Shown: positions 61,198-64,000 of the stretch, one piece after another
How the letters are laid out: each line of letters starts with the position of its first letter
How positions within the stretch are numbered: position 1 is the stretch's first letter
Source: Burkholderia latens
Lineage (GTDB): Bacteria > Pseudomonadota > Gammaproteobacteria > Burkholderiales > Burkholderiaceae
Direction of reading: 5' to 3'
Assembly (NCBI RefSeq): GCF_902499045.1
Contig: NZ_CABVPL010000029.1
Coordinates: forward strand, 1-64,000
DNA: 64,000 nt
Translations under genes and position numbers: made by a program
Notes under the pieces: model-generated
The model's input: only the letters and a program-made list of their open reading frames with translations
What the model was told of the DNA's origin: nothing
The model's database searches: none

Positions 61198-62658
61198 TCA
61201 ATCGGCTGCGGATGCCGCCCGGCGTGTGCCCGATGTATCGCGAGGCGCATCGGCGCTGACCAGCATCGCGAGCCACGCCGCTGCGACCAGCAGTCCGGCC
61301 GACACGGCGGTTTCGGCGTGCAGGCCGCCGACGGTGCGCCACGCGCCGCCGCCGCCCGCGAGCGCGCCGAATGCGGCCACGCCCATCGCGCCGCCGGCCT
61401 GCCGCGCGGTGTTCAGCACGGCCGATGCGATACCGGCACGTTCCTGCTCGACCGACGCGAGCACGGCCGTCGTCATCGCCGGCACGGCGAAGCCCATGCC
61501 GGCCGGAATCAGCAGGAACGGCACGAGCAGCAGCGGCAGCGGCGTCGACCCATCGACGAAATGCAGCGAACCGTAGCCGAGCGCGGCGACGAGCGCACCG
61601 GCGAGCATCGGCGCGCGCGGGCCGCGACGCGCGACCGCGCGGCCGCTCGCGAGATTCGACAGCAGGAAACCACCCGTCAGCGGCAGGAACGCGAGGCCCG
61701 CCTGTAACGCCGATTCGCCGCGCACGCGCTGCAGATACAACGCCAGCACGAAAACGGTGCCGTAATACGTGAGGTTCACGCAGATCCCGAACAGCACGGC
61801 CGCGCTGAACGTGCGGCGGCGGAACAGCGACAGCGGCAGCATCGGCGTCGCGGCGCGCGACTCGATCGCGACGAACGCGACGGTGGCCAGCGCCGCGAAC
61901 GCGAAACCGCCGGCGACGAGCGGATGCGCAAAGCCGAACGGACGCCATTCGATCACGGCGGCTGTGAGCGCGGTCAGCATCGCGATCGCGGCGAGCTGGC
62001 CGCGCAGGTCGAGCGCGCTTGCGGCGCGTGGTGGAAGCGCCGGAGCCACCGGTGCTCCCGGCGCCGCAGGCACCCACGCGAACGTGGCCGCGAGCCCGGC
62101 CGCACACAGCGGCAGGTTCACGAGAAAGATGCCGCGCCAGCCCCATGCGGCGATCAGCAGTCCACCGACGACCGGGCCGGCCGCGATGGCAATCGAGCCT
62201 GCCGCCGTCCACCCGCCGACGGCGCGCGCACGCACGCGCGGATCGTGCCGGCATGCGCCGTTGAGCAGCGCGAGAGAATTCGGCAGCATCGCGGCCGCGC
62301 CGGCGCCCTGCAGCGCGCGGGCCGCGATCAGCATCGCGGGCGCGCCGGCGGCGCCGCACGCCAGCGACGCGAGCGCGAACAGCACGAGGCCCGCGACGTA
62401 CAGCCGGCGCGCGCCGAAGCGGTCGCCGAGCGCGCCGGCCGACAGCATCAGCACCGCGAACGCGAGCGTATAGGCATCGACGACCCACTGCAGCCCGGCG
62501 ACCAGCAGATGCAGATCGACGGCCAGATGCGCGAGCGCGATGTTGACGATCGTCACGTCGAGCTGCGTGACGACGAAGCCGACGCTGACGGTCGCGACGA
62601 TGCGCGCGAGCGCGGGCGGGAAAGCGGCGGAAGCGGCGGAAGCGGTGGTCTTGTCCAT
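61198..62658 (-). CDS. DHA2-type MFS drug efflux transporter (14-helix)
   Basis: A 486-residue transporter of the DHA2 (EmrB/QacA-like) group with 14 predicted helices. Helix 1 motif LDVTIVNIAL, the loop motif GDRFGARRLY and motif C (GPVVGGLLIAAWGWRGIFLVN) mark it as a drug/H+ antiporter. The frame opens upstream into the AraC gene region, but homology begins at ATG 62658. The AraC regulator lies 169 bp upstream on the same strand and may control it. Confidence 0.9.
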   Translation of the reverse strand: MDKTTASAASAAFPPALARIVATVSVGFVVTQLDVTIVNIALAHLAVDLHLLVAGLQWVVDAYTLAFAVLMLSAGALGDRFGARRLYVAGLVLFALASLACGAAGAPAMLIAARALQGAGAAAMLPNSLALLNGACRHDPRVRARAVGGWTAAGSIAIAAGPVVGGLLIAAWGWRGIFLVNLPLCAAGLAATFAWVPAAPGAPVAPALPPRAASALDLRGQLAAIAMLTALTAAVIEWRPFGFAHPLVAGGFAFAALATVAFVAIESRAATPMLPLSLFRRRTFSAAVLFGICVNLTYYGTVFVLALYLQRVRGESALQAGLAFLPLTGGFLLSNLASGRAVARRGPRAPMLAGALVAALGYGSLHFVDGSTPLPLLLVPFLLIPAGMGFAVPAMTTAVLASVEQERAGIASAVLNTARQAGGAMGVAAFGALAGGGGAWRTVGGLHAETAVSAGLLVAAAWLAMLVSADAPRDTSGTRRAASAAD

Positions 62659-62827
62659 GAACCCATCGTAGGGCGCGATGGGCGGCGATGTTTCAGGCAG
62701 GCGCGAAGCGTCGATGCGATGCGTCGCGGCGACGCAATGCGACCGACTGACGAGCACGCCTGCGTGCTGCCGGTCTCGGATGCGGCAGCGTGACGGCGAA
62801 CGCGATGATCGGGCTCGCCGGATCCGC

Positions 62828-63595
62828 TCAGTGCCGTTCGCCGCGCCAGCGCCCGGGCGCGACGCCGAAGCGCTTCGTGAATGCGTGCGTGAACGTGCTC
62901 TGGTCGGCGAAGCCGACCATGCCGGCGATGTCGACGAGCGGATGGCGGCCGTCGGCGAGCAGCACGACGGCGGCGTCGAGCCGCAGCCGCTGCAGATAGC
63001 GATGCGGGGTCTCGCCGAACGCGTCGACGAACAGTTGATGAAACCGGCGCATCCCGTAGCCGCAGTGCGCGGCGAGATCGGCGATCCGCAGCGGCTCCGC
63101 GAGCCGCGCACGCAACCAGCGGTCGATGCGCGCGAAATCGAGGCCGGCCGCGGGCGCGGCGAGGCCGGTGTCGCCGAGCAGCGCGTCGCACAGACGCGCG
63201 GCGGCTTGCCACTGGAAGCGATGCGCATGCCGCGCGTCGCAAGTCGGCTCGTCGAGCTGCGCGGCCGTCGCGGCGACCTGCGCGACGAGCGACGTCAGCG
63301 CCGGGTCGATCGACACGGCCCGCGCGCGATCGAACAGACGCTGCGGCACCGCGAGCGACGCGGCAGGCAGGTCGAGCACGAGCTGGCGGTTGTCGCCGAG
63401 GCCCGCGTAATCGTGGCGCGCGCCGGCCGGAATCAGCCACGCCGCGTGCCGGTCGATGCGTTGGCCGACGCCGTCCACCGCCATCACCATCGCGCCGTCG
63501 ACACCGAGCACGACCTGATGAAAGTCGTGCACGTCGGACGCTTCGCACGTGTCGTAACGGCGCAGCGCGATGGCGGGAGACGGGATGCGTTGCAT
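62828..63595 (-). CDS. AraC-family transcriptional regulator
   Basis: A 255-residue regulator with an N-terminal cupin-like sensor domain (YDTCEASDVHDFHQVVLGVDG, AAWLIPAGARHDY). The C-terminal AraC domain has two HTH motifs: LRIADLAAHCGYGMRRFHQLF and VDIAGMVGFADQSTFTHAF. It resembles regulators of neighbouring MFS pumps. It lies 26 bp after an FKBP gene and before the DHA2 transporter, all on the minus strand. Confidence 0.9.
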   Translation of the reverse strand: MQRIPSPAIALRRYDTCEASDVHDFHQVVLGVDGAMVMAVDGVGQRIDRHAAWLIPAGARHDYAGLGDNRQLVLDLPAASLAVPQRLFDRARAVSIDPALTSLVAQVAATAAQLDEPTCDARHAHRFQWQAAARLCDALLGDTGLAAPAAGLDFARIDRWLRARLAEPLRIADLAAHCGYGMRRFHQLFVDAFGETPHRYLQRLRLDAAVVLLADGRHPLVDIAGMVGFADQSTFTHAFTKRFGVAPGRWRGERH

Positions 63596-63621
63596 CGGCG
63601 GGACGTCGGCCGGCGTCGTCG

Positions 63622-63963
63622 TCAGACGTCGAGCAGTTCGACTTCGAACACGAGCGTCGCATTCGGCGGAATCACGCCGCCTGCACCGCGCGGGCCGTAG
63701 CCGAGTTGCGGCGGGATCGTCAGGCGGCGCACGCCGCCGACCTTCATGCCCTGCACGCCTTCGTCCCAGCCCTTGATGACCATGCCGCCGCCGAGCACGA
63801 ACGCGAACGGGTCGTTGCGGTCCTTGCTCGAATCGAATTTCTGACCGTCGGTCAGCCAGCCCGTGTAGTGGACGCTGACGGTCTTGCCGGCTTGCGCTTC
63901 CGCGCCGGTGCCTTCGGTCAGGTCCTCGATCTTGAGGCCCGATGCGGTCGTGGTGACAGACAT
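63622..63963 (-). CDS. FKBP-type peptidyl-prolyl cis-trans isomerase
   Basis: A 113-residue single-domain FKBP catalysing proline isomerisation. The typical core is present: [41 protein letters not shown] and [12 protein letters not shown]. There is no signal peptide, so it is cytosolic. It lies upstream of the AraC gene with a 26-bp gap and may share a transcript. Confidence 0.95.
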   Translation of the reverse strand: MSVTTTASGLKIEDLTEGTGAEAQAGKTVSVHYTGWLTDGQKFDSSKDRNDPFAFVLGGGMVIKGWDEGVQGMKVGGVRRLTIPPQLGYGPRGAGGVIPPNATLVFEVELLDV

Positions 63964-64000
63964 GACTTCTCCTGAAAAGGGTGGGGTAAAACCGCTATTG

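Overview
The window is high-GC DNA with uniformly strong GC3 codon bias. Its gene content fits the second chromosome of a Burkholderia cepacia complex bacterium. The clearest marker is a complete bce-I cepacian exopolysaccharide cluster (bceA divergent from bceBCDEFGHIJK) at 44.1-59.0 kb. No rRNA, tRNA, CRISPR array, phage or complete insertion sequence was seen.

Layout. 0-2.8 kb: the end of a Wsp-type chemosensory operon (WspE, cut by the window edge, and WspF). 2.9-4.3 kb: a fluoride riboswitch ahead of a CLC-F type fluoride/proton antiporter. 4.4-10.1 kb: riboflavin synthase, an ABC exporter, a DyP peroxidase, an OsmC protein and a LysR regulator. 10.6-27.6 kb: a GlxA/AraC-like regulator, then a 603-bp leader region with a near-consensus sigma-54 site, then a 13-gene Wzx/Wzy-type polysaccharide operon. 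That operon has WecB, WecC and WecG homologues (ManNAcA supply and transfer), its own Wza/LMW-PTP/BY-kinase set, a heparin-lyase-like secreted protein and a VpsJ-like barrel protein. 27.7-34.6 kb: MntH, a degenerate PAP2 protein, two oxidoreductases, an AI-2E family permease, a SYLF lipoprotein and a DUF883 protein. 34.9-43 kb: a secreted nuclease, an ECF42-type sigma factor module (YCII, YCII, VOC, sigma), an 11-copy heptamer repeat, and the rubrerythrin / Fe-S oxidoreductase / DUF3501 triad. 43.0-44.0 kb: a protein with an IS402-type transposase N-domain but no DDE catalytic domain. 44.1-59.0 kb: bce-I. 59.2-64 kb: an MFS pump divergent from an HxlR regulator, with a 17/18 inverted operator between them, then a DHA2 MFS pump, an AraC regulator and an FKBP isomerase.

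How it works together. Two complete polysaccharide assembly modules lie about 17 kb apart. Both start from a Glc-1-P type initiating transferase and both carry a tyrosine kinase/phosphatase pair. The bce-I half contains no flippase or acetyltransferase, so it depends on genes elsewhere (bce-II in known strains). The upstream cluster has its own Wzx and Wzy and looks self-contained. It is the best candidate here for a little-described system: a ManNAcA-containing polymer with a possible sigma-54 promoter and short upstream reading frames coupled to the first gene.
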